Positions 36,627 through 45,530 of a stretch of 64,000 bases of DNA are shown here, one piece after another; the first letter of the stretch is position 1, and each line of letters opens with the position of its first letter. A program made the translations under genes and the position numbers. The DNA is from Sphingobacterium shayense (lineage in GTDB: Bacteria > Bacteroidota > Bacteroidia > Sphingobacteriales > Sphingobacteriaceae), in NCBI RefSeq assembly GCF_013179575.1, contig NZ_JABMCQ010000005.1:1-64000 (forward strand), given 5' to 3'. Under the pieces are notes generated by a model. That model was not told where the DNA came from. It saw nothing but the letters and a program-made list of their open reading frames with translations, and did not search any database.

Positions 36627-36665
36627 AGAATAGGATATTTAAAAAATATCCTATTCTATTTTTAT
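36627..36665 (+). terminator. Terminator of the susC-to-eboF operon
   Basis: A perfect 14-bp stem (36627-36640 with 36644-36657, arm AGAATAGGATATTT) with a 3-nt loop, followed by ATTTTTAT. It lies 48 bp past the eboF stop and just before the convergent DUF2490 gene, so it may serve both strands. Confidence 0.85.
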
Positions 36666-36679
36666 GCCCCTGCTTTAAA

Positions 36680-37366
36680 TTACTTCCAGTTTATCGTGTG
36701 ATGTACAGATAGCAATAGGTGATCCGTCGCTTTATTTCTGCTAACATGCTGCATCATATATCCAAGCTGCAATCCTAGGCGATCTGTTAACTTATAACCG
36801 ACCCCGCCGTACATTCTATTTCTATCGAACGTCTTGATATCTTGGGAATCATCTATATTTAAAAAAACTTCGTTGTACAATGCCAAATACACTCCCCCTG
36901 CATTAAAATCGCGCTTGGTTAACGGAACATCCACAAAAAGGGAATACCTGAACCTTCCCGTGAAATCCCTCCCCTCAATAAATCTCTCTTCCAACCTCAA
37001 TCGATGTTTTATCCGTGCCCGTTTAAGAGGATGAGAAAACAACGCTTCTTGATAGATACGGTGCTCATTGGTAGGAAGATTGGGCGAACCTGGCTGTTCC
37101 GAATAAATAAAACCGTAACCCATTGTCCCTTGTAAATAAGGTTTAAACAGGTACTGCCCGCCCACACGAAATAAACTCTGATTATGATCCCCCACGAGCG
37201 TATGGTCTCTGAACTGAACCTCATGGTGAAGACTGAATTTGCTATCCTTAAATTTTGATTGCCCAAAATAAATCAACCATGATTGAGGCTGCTGTGCAAA
37301 ACAAATAGACTGAAAGAAAACAACGACAAAAAATAGTAGAGCAATACGCATCTTCGAAAATAACAC
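36680..37366 (-). CDS. DUF2490 family outer-membrane protein
   Basis: A 228-aa exported protein (signal ending near QSICFAQ). The DUF2490 pattern is clear: SWLIYFGQSKFKDSKFSLHHEVQFRDHTL, then alternating strands and a final LGLQLGYMMQHVSRNKATDHLLLSVHHTINWK. Such proteins are predicted small outer-membrane beta-barrels of unknown function. It is convergent with eboF and divergent from the gene at 37522, so it forms a single-gene unit. Confidence 0.82.
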   Translation of the reverse strand: MLFSKMRIALLFFVVVFFQSICFAQQPQSWLIYFGQSKFKDSKFSLHHEVQFRDHTLVGDHNQSLFRVGGQYLFKPYLQGTMGYGFIYSEQPGSPNLPTNEHRIYQEALFSHPLKRARIKHRLRLEERFIEGRDFTGRFRYSLFVDVPLTKRDFNAGGVYLALYNEVFLNIDDSQDIKTFDRNRMYGGVGYKLTDRLGLQLGYMMQHVSRNKATDHLLLSVHHTINWK

Positions 37367-37521
37367 ACGAGAAATGCACTTTCGAAAAAAGCATGTAACA
37401 ATCTATACATATCCAGAAAAAAATTGCACAAACCTTTTTTTACTAAAAAATACAGCCTCGTAAAACAAGTTTGACACTTTAGACTTTATTATTGAGGGGG
37501 ATCACAATAATCATAAAACGG

Positions 37522-38634
37522 ATGATGTATAGCTTTAAACAAAAACAATTAATATTAATTACACTGTTAACATTTATAATCATGAGCGCCAGCGCCCAGA
37601 AATACCATAGCGACAAATTAATTACCGCAGCTTCTGTTGGTGTCTACCGCCCGATCGGTGTATCAGTAAGCTCAGACAACAGACTATTCGTGTCTTTCCC
37701 CAAGCAGAACGAGAACTATCAATTTGGATTAACAGAAATCGTAAATGGGGAACGCCTCCCCTATCCCGATGCGGAATGGAACAAACCAAAGGAAGCGCAT
37801 AATCATTTCGTCAGCGTTCAAGATCTATTTATTGACGCCCAAGACTTTTTATGGGTCCTAGACTCAAAACCGTCGTCATCAGGGTCCATTTTCGGCAGCT
37901 CCGGTAAACCTACTGACGGACAGTTCAAATTGATAAAAATAAACACAAAGACAAATTTAGTAGAGCGAATCTATACCTTCGAAGATCTGAACAAATCAAA
38001 ATCAGGACTAAATGACGTTCGTGTAGACATCGAAAACAAATTAGCGTACCTATCCGATCCCGGACAAGCCGCTATTGTGGTACTTAACCTTGAGACTGGC
38101 ACTACCCATTCCGTTTTAAACGAGACACCATATACCTTAGCTGATTCATCCGTTGTACTTTCATATGAAAGAATCGAGATGCGAAATAAAGAAGGGAAAC
38201 CGTTCATGTCAAATGTCAATGGCATCGCCTTGACCCATGATTTCAAATACCTATATTTCAAGCCGATAAATAAGACACATTTATTCAGGATCGAAACTCG
38301 TTATCTAGCGGATACTACATTAAATCACCAGGTTTTACGAACGAAAGTGGAAGACATGGGCGAGGTCGGCGTAACGCACGGACTGATTGCAGACAAAAAA
38401 GGAAACATTTATCTAACGAATTCATTAGATTACACGATTAAATACCTAACGCCGAATGGCGAAATGCATACCCTGGTTCAAGATTCTCGATTGCTCTGGC
38501 CTGATTCACTCGGTATCGGAACTGATGGTTATTTATATTTCTCATGTGCCCAGTTAGCCCGCGATCCGCAGTGGAATAATGGTGTAAATCGCATAGAACC
38601 ACCCTACCATGTCTTTAAGGTAAAGCTACCCTAA
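37522..38634 (+). CDS. Major royal jelly/yellow-family protein
   Basis: An exported protein of about 370 aa (signal MMYSFKQKQLILITLLTFIIMSA is near this form, cut before QKYHS). The six-bladed propeller signatures of the royal-jelly/yellow family are present: YRPIGVSVSSDNRLFVSFPKQ, SVQDLFIDAQDFLWVLDSKP, AIVVLNLETGTTHSVLNE, SNVNGIALTHDFKYLYFKPI and LWPDSLGIGTDGYLYFSCAQL. I chose ATG 37522 (or 37525) over the TTG at 37492, which would add ten charged residues. Bacterial members are often labelled L-dopachrome tautomerase-related or gluconolactonase-like; the substrate is unknown. Confidence 0.85.
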   Translation: MMYSFKQKQLILITLLTFIIMSASAQKYHSDKLITAASVGVYRPIGVSVSSDNRLFVSFPKQNENYQFGLTEIVNGERLPYPDAEWNKPKEAHNHFVSVQDLFIDAQDFLWVLDSKPSSSGSIFGSSGKPTDGQFKLIKINTKTNLVERIYTFEDLNKSKSGLNDVRVDIENKLAYLSDPGQAAIVVLNLETGTTHSVLNETPYTLADSSVVLSYERIEMRNKEGKPFMSNVNGIALTHDFKYLYFKPINKTHLFRIETRYLADTTLNHQVLRTKVEDMGEVGVTHGLIADKKGNIYLTNSLDYTIKYLTPNGEMHTLVQDSRLLWPDSLGIGTDGYLYFSCAQLARDPQWNNGVNRIEPPYHVFKVKLP

Positions 38635-38752
38635 ATTATACGTGAGTATCCACGAAACCAGCCGCTCGAAATTATGGTAATGAAGCAGGAAGTCCCGAGC
38701 GTTTTAACCCCGCGGAGCATATCAAAAAATCAAAACACTGAAAATAAACTCT

Positions 38753-39547
38753 ATGAGAAGAGCTCAAATCCCCGTTTTTTTTATACTGGCGTTTTTAAAT
38801 ATAACCATAGTGAGTAACTGCTCCCTAGACAAAAGCAATGAACAGACACAAACGGTGCTTAGCGGCCGGTATATTAATGAAACCTTTCTGCAACAGCTAC
38901 CCGATTCAATTGCTGGGAGCATTCCAAGCTACTGCTACGAGCTGAATTTCATCGCGGACGACAGTGTCCGGGTTTTCTACGGCTTTGAGCAAGGAACATT
39001 GTTATACAAAAATAAAAGCGATGGCCAATTTGCCTTGCTGTCGGCCGTGGGGGATAATGACATCGCTTTCACACTAAATTCTGACAGCACGATTACCCTT
39101 CATGACAGCACATGGATCGGCGTTCCCCTGAACTCTAAGTTTAAGAAGGTTCCCGACCAAAGCGATTCAAAATGGGTTTTTACCCAATATTTAAATGAAA
39201 GAATGATAACTGGTCATTATCTCTTACACACCGATGGTCAAACCATAGATAACGACGTAGTATTTAAAGCGAATGGCGAGCTCGTCGGTCTTCTAGACTA
39301 TGACAGCTACGCCATCTGTTTTAGTGGCGATTGCGTAAATGAAACCGCACTTCCCAATAATATCATCTATTTGTATAGCAATAGTGGAAAAAAAGACAGC
39401 TACGTTTTCAAAATAGACCAAAATGAAAACAAAATAGCTTTCCATGAACTCACCCCCCCAATTTTTGATGCAGAGGGAAACCCTCTCAAAGGCGGAAGAA
39501 CCGTAGGAAAACTCAAATTCGATCTAGTGAAACCAGCCAAAAACTAA
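38753..39547 (+). CDS. Hypothetical lipoprotein
   Basis: A 264-aa protein with lipobox IVSNC and signal MRRAQIPVFFILAFLNITI, so it should be anchored in an outer or inner membrane facing the periplasm. The rest is beta-rich (LSGRYINETFLQQL, SDGQFALLSAVGDNDIAFTLNSDSTITLHDS, NIIYLYSNSGKKDSYVFKIDQ). I do not recognise a family. Its stop codon overlaps that of the convergent flavoprotein gene by 3 bp. Confidence 0.75.
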   Translation: MRRAQIPVFFILAFLNITIVSNCSLDKSNEQTQTVLSGRYINETFLQQLPDSIAGSIPSYCYELNFIADDSVRVFYGFEQGTLLYKNKSDGQFALLSAVGDNDIAFTLNSDSTITLHDSTWIGVPLNSKFKKVPDQSDSKWVFTQYLNERMITGHYLLHTDGQTIDNDVVFKANGELVGLLDYDSYAICFSGDCVNETALPNNIIYLYSNSGKKDSYVFKIDQNENKIAFHELTPPIFDAEGNPLKGGRTVGKLKFDLVKPAKN

Positions 39548-40452
39548 AACATTCCGTCTGTTAGTTCTTTATTAACCATTGCTCCAGCCACATTACCTGT
39601 AGCAACGGCATTCGATACCGAACGCATCATACCCGCGTTGTCGCCGCACGCGAAGACACCCGGTTCAGTTGTATGTTGAAAATTATCAACCTCGATATGA
39701 CTATGTTCTGTCAGTTTACACCCGAGATTGGTTGGAATATCAGAATGCTGTTCAAACGGAACAGTGGCATAAACAGCGTCGAAGGCCATATCGCTCCCAT
39801 CGCTAAAGACTACCTTTCTTAATTGACCTTCTTCATGCAAAAATTCCGCAATCTCTGTTTCAATAATATTAATACCATACTTCTCAGCCTTCTCTCGTAA
39901 TTCTTTGCTAAGATCCGCCGGTCCATTTGTTAGTATTGCTAAATCGCTTGTCAAATTATGAACCAAAGGAACAAGGTGCGCTGCCCTCTCCCCATTAGCT
40001 ATAATACCTGTTTTCTGATTACGAAATTCATAACCATGGCAGTACGGGCAATGAACAATTGAAATCCCCCAGCATGCAGAAAATCCGGGTATTGGCAGAA
40101 GCAGATCTCGAACACCGGTGGCAAAGATGAGTTTTTTTGATTCGAACTCATCGCCTTTTTGGGTGGCAATGGCAAATCCATAATCAGTTCTATAGCCTTT
40201 AACGGCTCGATCAGCGTGAAAATTCACCGTATCATACTTGAGCACCTGTTCTTTTGCTGCCTTCGTCAATTCCGCTGGCGTGCTGCCGTCTCCCAACAAG
40301 AAATTGTGAGAATGAGGCGTTTGTTTATTGCAGGGAAAGCCGCTATCAATTATTAAAACACTTCGTAAAGAACGTCCCAATGCCATTGCTGCAGATAGTC
40401 CCGCATAACTTCCTCCTATAATAATTACGTCAAATTTTTTATCTTTATTCAT
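39544..40452 (-). CDS. Thioredoxin-reductase-like FAD-dependent oxidoreductase
   Basis: A 302-aa cytoplasmic flavoprotein. FAD-binding GGSYAG lies at 13-18, the redox pair CPYC at 135-138 in HCPYCHGYEF, and the C-terminal FAD block is VFACGDNAGMMRSVSNAVATGNVAGAM. The CxxCHGYE context recalls the GliT/HlmI/DepH-type dithiol oxidases more than classical TrxB. The NADPH-binding loop at about 148-157 reads TGIIANGERAA, lacking the usual GxGxxA. It may thus be an oxidase or use another partner. It follows the CobN-like gene by 159 bp and is probably separate from that operon. Confidence 0.85.
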   Translation of the reverse strand: MNKDKKFDVIIIGGSYAGLSAAMALGRSLRSVLIIDSGFPCNKQTPHSHNFLLGDGSTPAELTKAAKEQVLKYDTVNFHADRAVKGYRTDYGFAIATQKGDEFESKKLIFATGVRDLLLPIPGFSACWGISIVHCPYCHGYEFRNQKTGIIANGERAAHLVPLVHNLTSDLAILTNGPADLSKELREKAEKYGINIIETEIAEFLHEEGQLRKVVFSDGSDMAFDAVYATVPFEQHSDIPTNLGCKLTEHSHIEVDNFQHTTEPGVFACGDNAGMMRSVSNAVATGNVAGAMVNKELTDGMF

Positions 40453-40611
40453 ATCCTTTTCATTTTATGAGTCTTATCTTTTAAATACAATACATTAATA
40501 GCAATACTTGATGGCAAATTGTTTTGTTCATTAATAATATATATATCTATTATTTTCAAATTAAGATTCTTGCTCGAAAGCATCCTCCAGCCACAGCGAA
40601 TGAATACACTA

Positions 40612-43600
40612 TCAATAGTTCTTACTAAACGCCATGGCAGAAGAAAAAATTATTATAAAAACTGTCGCAATCCACCAAATACTGCTCGATTTTTGCCTTT
40701 CCCGAGGAGAATTATTGGATACCTCTCGCTCTTCCATCTTATATCCTTTTAATAATTCCGGGTGCTCCGTCGAAACGGCTGCAGGTTTATTCGCTTGCGA
40801 CTTTCTCGGCGCAATATTCCGCGCCTCCCGACTAGAATGTGTAACAGAGCTTTGCCTTGCTCCTGCGCGAGCTGGCTTTGCTGAATTATGTATTCTCCCT
40901 AATTTCTCCTGTAAGGAGCTGAGTTTGGACCGTTGTTCTTTTCCTGCTGCTTGTTGGTTTACAAATTCATACAGTTCTTCATTCCCGCATACCTGATCTG
41001 AACACGAGAGACCCGTCTGTTCAACCGTTTCCAAGTATGCCGCAACCAGATTGTCCAACGTTTGCTCATCTGGTGCCCAAAATTCCTTTCTGGCAACTTC
41101 TAACATCCGCACTAACATGTTCTGATAAGCATAGGTGTTTTTCGCATTTGCGAACCGGCTCTTGATATCAAGACCATATTTATCGGCCACATACACATCG
41201 TGCCACTCCTGCCAGTCGGAGGTCGTAATCACTCCCTCCGTTGTGGCCGTCCATCCCCACATATTATCTGTCACCTGCCCCACCATACGGGCCCCGGCAT
41301 ACCCCTCATCCAACATTTCGGTAATCCAGGTCGGGTTAAGATATCGGGTATTCAGTTCCCTACCAATAAACTTTTGCAACGTCTCTTGTTTCATAGTGGC
41401 CGGATCCGTCAAATTGCTGACCATGATATCGGGCTGCGATCCATCGATACTTTTAATAGCTAAGGACATTCCCCCCAAATACTGAAAAAAGTCATCATTA
41501 TCGAGTGCTCCATAAACATTTGTCGATCTACTATGCACGACGGCTTTGGTCCCTGATAGCGCCTGCTTAAATAACGACAACGCTATATTCTTTCCACTCA
41601 GTTCGGAAATTTCATGTTCACCGGCACCCCAAAATCCTTGCCCATACAAATGACCCGACCGATTAAAATATACATTGGCAATGTCCTCCACCTCATCCCA
41701 CTTATCAGAAGCCTGCACCACGTCATCGACTCCAATACCATAGCTCCCTGATGCGGCACCAAACATACGAACGAGCGCTAAGCGTTTACGCGTATCGGCA
41801 TCTTCGACTCCCGCCAAAGAAAGCTGCTTTTCTAAACTATCAGCATGCGACCGTATAGCGTTATCTGCCTCCGGAGATTCATAGGTCAACGTAACAGCCT
41901 GATCCAATAAGCTCATCATTTGTGGAAACATGTCGCGGTAGAGTCCCGATGGCGTCATAACTACGTCTACCCTAGGACGCCCCAAGCTATCCCGAGGAAT
42001 CAATTCCACCCCTTTGATTTTACCCGAGGGTTCGTACCTCGGGCGTACACCTAACAGATATAGAATCTGTGATTCCATAATACCTTCGTGTCGTATTGTC
42101 TCCACAGACCACAAGTTATAAGCCACTTTATTCGGATAAGTCCCTTCGTGTTTCTTTCTATAACCCGCAAGCAACTCTTCAGCTAGTTTTCGTCCTTCAG
42201 CATACGTTTCCTGCGTCGGCATGCGCGAAGGATCAAACGCATAGAAGTTCTTACCCGTAGGAAGAGCTTCCGGATTACGCAAAGGGTCATTCCCAGTACC
42301 CGGTGTAATATACTTGCCTTCCAAGGCTTCGAGCAACGACCGCATCTCTGAAGGGCCGCTTTCTAAAATATTGTTGAAAAACGTTTCAACCAAAACCTCC
42401 CGTTTTTCGACGGATATATCCCTATGCCGTCCAGCCATTGCTACTGCAGTAAGCCGTGCATGGGCAGAATCCGGTGATACCCCAAAAGTATGCATACCCA
42501 TTGGACTCTGCTTTTCGTTTAATTCTTGCAAATAATGCTCGACTGATTGAACATCAACGGCTTGTATGTCACCTGTGATCGCTAAATCTCGGATCACCCC
42601 CGATTCAACCGCCCAACGATTAATCGCCTTTAGATGAGACGCCGCTAATATTGGACTTTTCTGATCTGCCGCTGTATAATCGTTAATAGCTCCCGCAAGT
42701 TGTCGCAGCTCGGGTCTCAGTCCAGATTGTTGAAAGGGTGGTGTCATATGGTCAATAATCACCGCTCCCCCACGCCGCTTTGCCTGCGTCCCTTCCCCCA
42801 CATTATCCATTATATAGGGATATATGTTCACCATGGAACCTAAAAGCGCATCTGGAGCATCCTCCTGGTCTAAACCAGCTTCTCTGCCGGATAACCATTC
42901 CAGCGTACCATGCGTCCCTAAATGGATTAAAGCATGACTTTTTTGCTCCTGTTGCAGATATAGATAGAAGGCGATATATTGATGATGTGGCGGTAGACTT
43001 ACATCATGAAATAGAGCCTCCTCGTTTTCCTCCCACCCTCGAGCGGGCTGTGGCATTAAATTAATGTTCCCAAACCTAACTTGTGGCAGCACCAGAAACC
43101 GCTGTTGGTTATCGTCAATCCAAACCATAATATTAGCTGAATCAGGTGGGCCCCATTTCTCAACAACCTGATGCTGAAACCTAGGTGCGAGCTCCGAAAA
43201 CCACTTTTTATACTTTTTCATTGGCACCAGAACCGGTCGATCTTCTTTTACCATTCGGTCAAGTTCCCCCGGAGCCCAAGAGCCAACATTACGACCCCCG
43301 TCCATAACTTTTTTATAGATTAAATCTTCAGTTATTTCCTGATTTCCTAATTTATATCCCTCGCCTTGCAGCGCATGCAAAATACTAAACATGCTTTTTG
43401 GCAAAACATTCAGATAACTCGCCCCAATATTGTGTTTGCCAGGATGTCCATTATAATAAATCAAGGTTACATGTTTTTGCGCATTGGGGATGTGACGCAA
43501 CATATGCCAAGCTTTTACTTTAGCGACCATATTACCAACGCGTCCAGGCAGCGGTACTTTCTGTTTGAAACGATTTCCTAAGCTATCTACAACATCTTCC

Positions 43601-44589
43601 TTCGTGGCTATCACAGAGGGCTGTATTTGGCCCATAATCTCGGGGCGTACCATCGAAAGAATCCGTTCCGAAATTGGAATACCAACCGTTGACTTGCGCC
43701 ATTCCTGCAGGCTTTGCGACAACGTTATGGCGTTTATAACAGGAACACCAAGATCATCGAATGCTCCAGCCAGCTTATCTGGAGCACCTCCAGGAAGTGA
43801 CGAGAAGTTAATCAGTACCTCGATTCGAGGTTTACCGTCTATTTCCATGCAAAAGTGTCGTAATGCCTTTTCTAGTGGGAAGCCATAAAACATCAGGACA
43901 TTGAAACCGGCCGCAGTTAACTCCTTGGCATATTCTTTCAAATAACCATCTTGACCAGTTATAAATTCATAACGAAATCCGTAAATTCCTACCCAAGGCG
44001 CCTTTTTTGCCCGTTCACCCTGCGCGCTGGCAAACGTATCAAAATCTGTATAAACTTCACCGGTGCGCCAATCAGAGATAGCATAATCAGGAAAATGAAC
44101 GGCTGGAGCGACTTGAAAATTCATCCCCATATGTCTGTCAGCTAATAGCTGCGCAAGTCTCACGATATTTTCAGAACTTGGGTTTTCAAAATAGCTATCC
44201 ACGACAGGATCAAACTGCATACCCCACTTACTATAATTAGCGGCCTCTGGCGTACTTCCCACAGCATAAACGGCCCCTCCCCGCCGCACAACCTGCTGCA
44301 TGGGCTGAACAAACCGTTCTATTACCTGCGGAGTATGTACATAGCAAACCACGACATCCGCTTCCGCAATCTCGTGGTGACCTGCCTGCACTGTTATGAC
44401 TTTGATACCAGAAGAAAATTCGGGAATCTGCTCTAGTGCGGCGATAGCATCAACAACAGGCTTACTATAGTTGTCTGATACCAACAGCGCTATTCGTTTA
44501 GTGGAGTCAATTTCCCGCGCAGCGCACCAGAAGACAGGCAACAATGTCAAAAGTGACAAACAACTAATCCACCGTACTAATTTACTCAT
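40612..44589 (-). CDS. Exported, membrane-tethered CobN-like chelatase (HmuS-like)
   Basis: A 1325-aa member of the CobN/magnesium-chelatase H family. Core blocks include LIYYNGHPGKHNIGASYLNVLP, LIHLGTHGTLEWLSGREAGL, AYNLWSVETIRHEGIMESQILYLLG and VHSRSTNVYGALDNDDFFQYLGG. Unlike cytoplasmic CobN it has a signal peptide (SCLSLLTLLPVFWCAA) and ends with a basic low-complexity tail and one membrane helix (WWIATVFIIIFSSAMAF), so it should face the periplasm. No cobS, cobT or other cobalamin genes are near. With the receptor, ExbB-like and DUF2149 genes it matches the hmu-type loci of Bacteroidetes, where HmuS is described as a heme dechelatase. Metal removal or insertion in an imported tetrapyrrole is inferred. 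Confidence 0.88.
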   Translation of the reverse strand: MSKLVRWISCLSLLTLLPVFWCAAREIDSTKRIALLVSDNYSKPVVDAIAALEQIPEFSSGIKVITVQAGHHEIAEADVVVCYVHTPQVIERFVQPMQQVVRRGGAVYAVGSTPEAANYSKWGMQFDPVVDSYFENPSSENIVRLAQLLADRHMGMNFQVAPAVHFPDYAISDWRTGEVYTDFDTFASAQGERAKKAPWVGIYGFRYEFITGQDGYLKEYAKELTAAGFNVLMFYGFPLEKALRHFCMEIDGKPRIEVLINFSSLPGGAPDKLAGAFDDLGVPVINAITLSQSLQEWRKSTVGIPISERILSMVRPEIMGQIQPSVIATKEDVVDSLGNRFKQKVPLPGRVGNMVAKVKAWHMLRHIPNAQKHVTLIYYNGHPGKHNIGASYLNVLPKSMFSILHALQGEGYKLGNQEITEDLIYKKVMDGGRNVGSWAPGELDRMVKEDRPVLVPMKKYKKWFSELAPRFQHQVVEKWGPPDSANIMVWIDDNQQRFLVLPQVRFGNINLMPQPARGWEENEEALFHDVSLPPHHQYIAFYLYLQQEQKSHALIHLGTHGTLEWLSGREAGLDQEDAPDALLGSMVNIYPYIMDNVGEGTQAKRRGGAVIIDHMTPPFQQSGLRPELRQLAGAINDYTAADQKSPILAASHLKAINRWAVESGVIRDLAITGDIQAVDVQSVEHYLQELNEKQSPMGMHTFGVSPDSAHARLTAVAMAGRHRDISVEKREVLVETFFNNILESGPSEMRSLLEALEGKYITPGTGNDPLRNPEALPTGKNFYAFDPSRMPTQETYAEGRKLAEELLAGYRKKHEGTYPNKVAYNLWSVETIRHEGIMESQILYLLGVRPRYEPSGKIKGVELIPRDSLGRPRVDVVMTPSGLYRDMFPQMMSLLDQAVTLTYESPEADNAIRSHADSLEKQLSLAGVEDADTRKRLALVRMFGAASGSYGIGVDDVVQASDKWDEVEDIANVYFNRSGHLYGQGFWGAGEHEISELSGKNIALSLFKQALSGTKAVVHSRSTNVYGALDNDDFFQYLGGMSLAIKSIDGSQPDIMVSNLTDPATMKQETLQKFIGRELNTRYLNPTWITEMLDEGYAGARMVGQVTDNMWGWTATTEGVITTSDWQEWHDVYVADKYGLDIKSRFANAKNTYAYQNMLVRMLEVARKEFWAPDEQTLDNLVAAYLETVEQTGLSCSDQVCGNEELYEFVNQQAAGKEQRSKLSSLQEKLGRIHNSAKPARAGARQSSVTHSSREARNIAPRKSQANKPAAVSTEHPELLKGYKMEEREVSNNSPRERQKSSSIWWIATVFIIIFSSAMAFSKNY

Positions 44590-44928
44590 CTATTTTTCTG
44601 GTATGTATATTACTTGGCCATCTTCGAGCTGATAGGCTGTCCCTAAACGTTCCCCTTGCCCAGAAGCTTCTTCAGGTGATATTTTTTTTATTTTTATTTC
44701 GCTTCCCTTCTTGGTGATAATCTCCATCTCGCCCGCCCTATTCTTCTTGGTCAAGGTCATCTCTGTAGAGGGATCTAACAGCTCCAGAACATTAAGAGCG
44801 GACATCAGCGCCAAAATCATCGCAACGATGAGGACGACACTGATATCAAATAAATTAGCCACTCCGCTAATGGGATCCTCAAGGGGCACACCGACATTCT
44901 CCCTCCTTTTTTGATTTAATAACTTCAT
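44590..44928 (-). CDS. DUF2149 membrane protein (ExbD-like topology)
   Basis: A 112-aa protein with one N-terminal membrane helix (FDISVVLIVAMILALMSALNVL) preceded by PISGVANLFD and a charged soluble tail. The Asp at the head of the helix matches the place of the proton-carrying Asp of ExbD/TolR, which supports a motor role beside the ExbB-like protein. The soluble part is short and ends LEDGQVIYIPEK. It abuts the CobN-like gene with no gap and follows the ExbB-like gene by 2 bp. Confidence 0.85.
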   Translation of the reverse strand: MKLLNQKRRENVGVPLEDPISGVANLFDISVVLIVAMILALMSALNVLELLDPSTEMTLTKKNRAGEMEIITKKGSEIKIKKISPEEASGQGERLGTAYQLEDGQVIYIPEK

Positions 44929-44930
44929 CT

Positions 44931-45518
44931 TTATTTCGCAATATTTCCATTAACCGTTTCTTGATCAAAACCCTCAAGATCAACAACCTTTCGCAACTCC
45001 TGTTCTAATGCACTCTCGCAAGAAAGGAAATCGCTGGAGAGCCACTGTTCCTGCTTAACGGAAATAAAATAGGCTATAATACCACATACCAAACCTATAA
45101 TTGTTGCTGTGAAAGCAGTCACCATATGACTCGCCATCGCTGACATATCTCCTGTCGATAACGTGGACAATGATTGTCCCATGGGAATTAACGTCCCGAC
45201 TAACCCTAGAGACGGACCTATCTTTACCAGAATTCGGACCCGGTCAAGCTTAGAATTCTCTTTCTTTTCCCATCTTTGAACAAGTTCAGATAAGTGAATA
45301 TCCGCACGGCGTTTGTCAGTCAAATAATTTTCTATATCATCTTTATTCTGCGATAGGAACCGAGTGACTCGCTCTTGTTTGGAGCGATTTATCCACTGGC
45401 GAACAAAGACGCCAAGAGACCAGAATACCCAAAGCACCATAAGCATCAAGCCCAGAAAAACGGGCAAATGCAACATCGCACTCAACTGAAACAAAAAATG
45501 TTCAATAAATTCAATCAT
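44931..45518 (-). CDS. MotA/TolQ/ExbB proton channel family protein
   Basis: A 195-aa inner-membrane protein with three helices: one at the N-terminus (FLGLMLMVLWVFWSLGVFV) and two at the C-terminal half. The family signature is KIGPSLGLVGTLIPMGQSLSTLSTGD, followed by MASHMVTAFTATIIGLVCGIIAYFI. With the DUF2149 protein it should form a proton-driven motor energising the receptor encoded upstream by 12 bp. No TonB gene is visible in the window, so a TonB from elsewhere may be used. Confidence 0.93.
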   Translation of the reverse strand: MIEFIEHFLFQLSAMLHLPVFLGLMLMVLWVFWSLGVFVRQWINRSKQERVTRFLSQNKDDIENYLTDKRRADIHLSELVQRWEKKENSKLDRVRILVKIGPSLGLVGTLIPMGQSLSTLSTGDMSAMASHMVTAFTATIIGLVCGIIAYFISVKQEQWLSSDFLSCESALEQELRKVVDLEGFDQETVNGNIAK

Positions 45519-45530
45519 GATTTTAATATT

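Noticed and set aside
40612-44589. Plain cobaltochelatase CobN of cobalamin synthesis
   Set aside because: The signal peptide, C-terminal membrane anchor and lack of cobS, cobT or other cobalamin genes argue against it.
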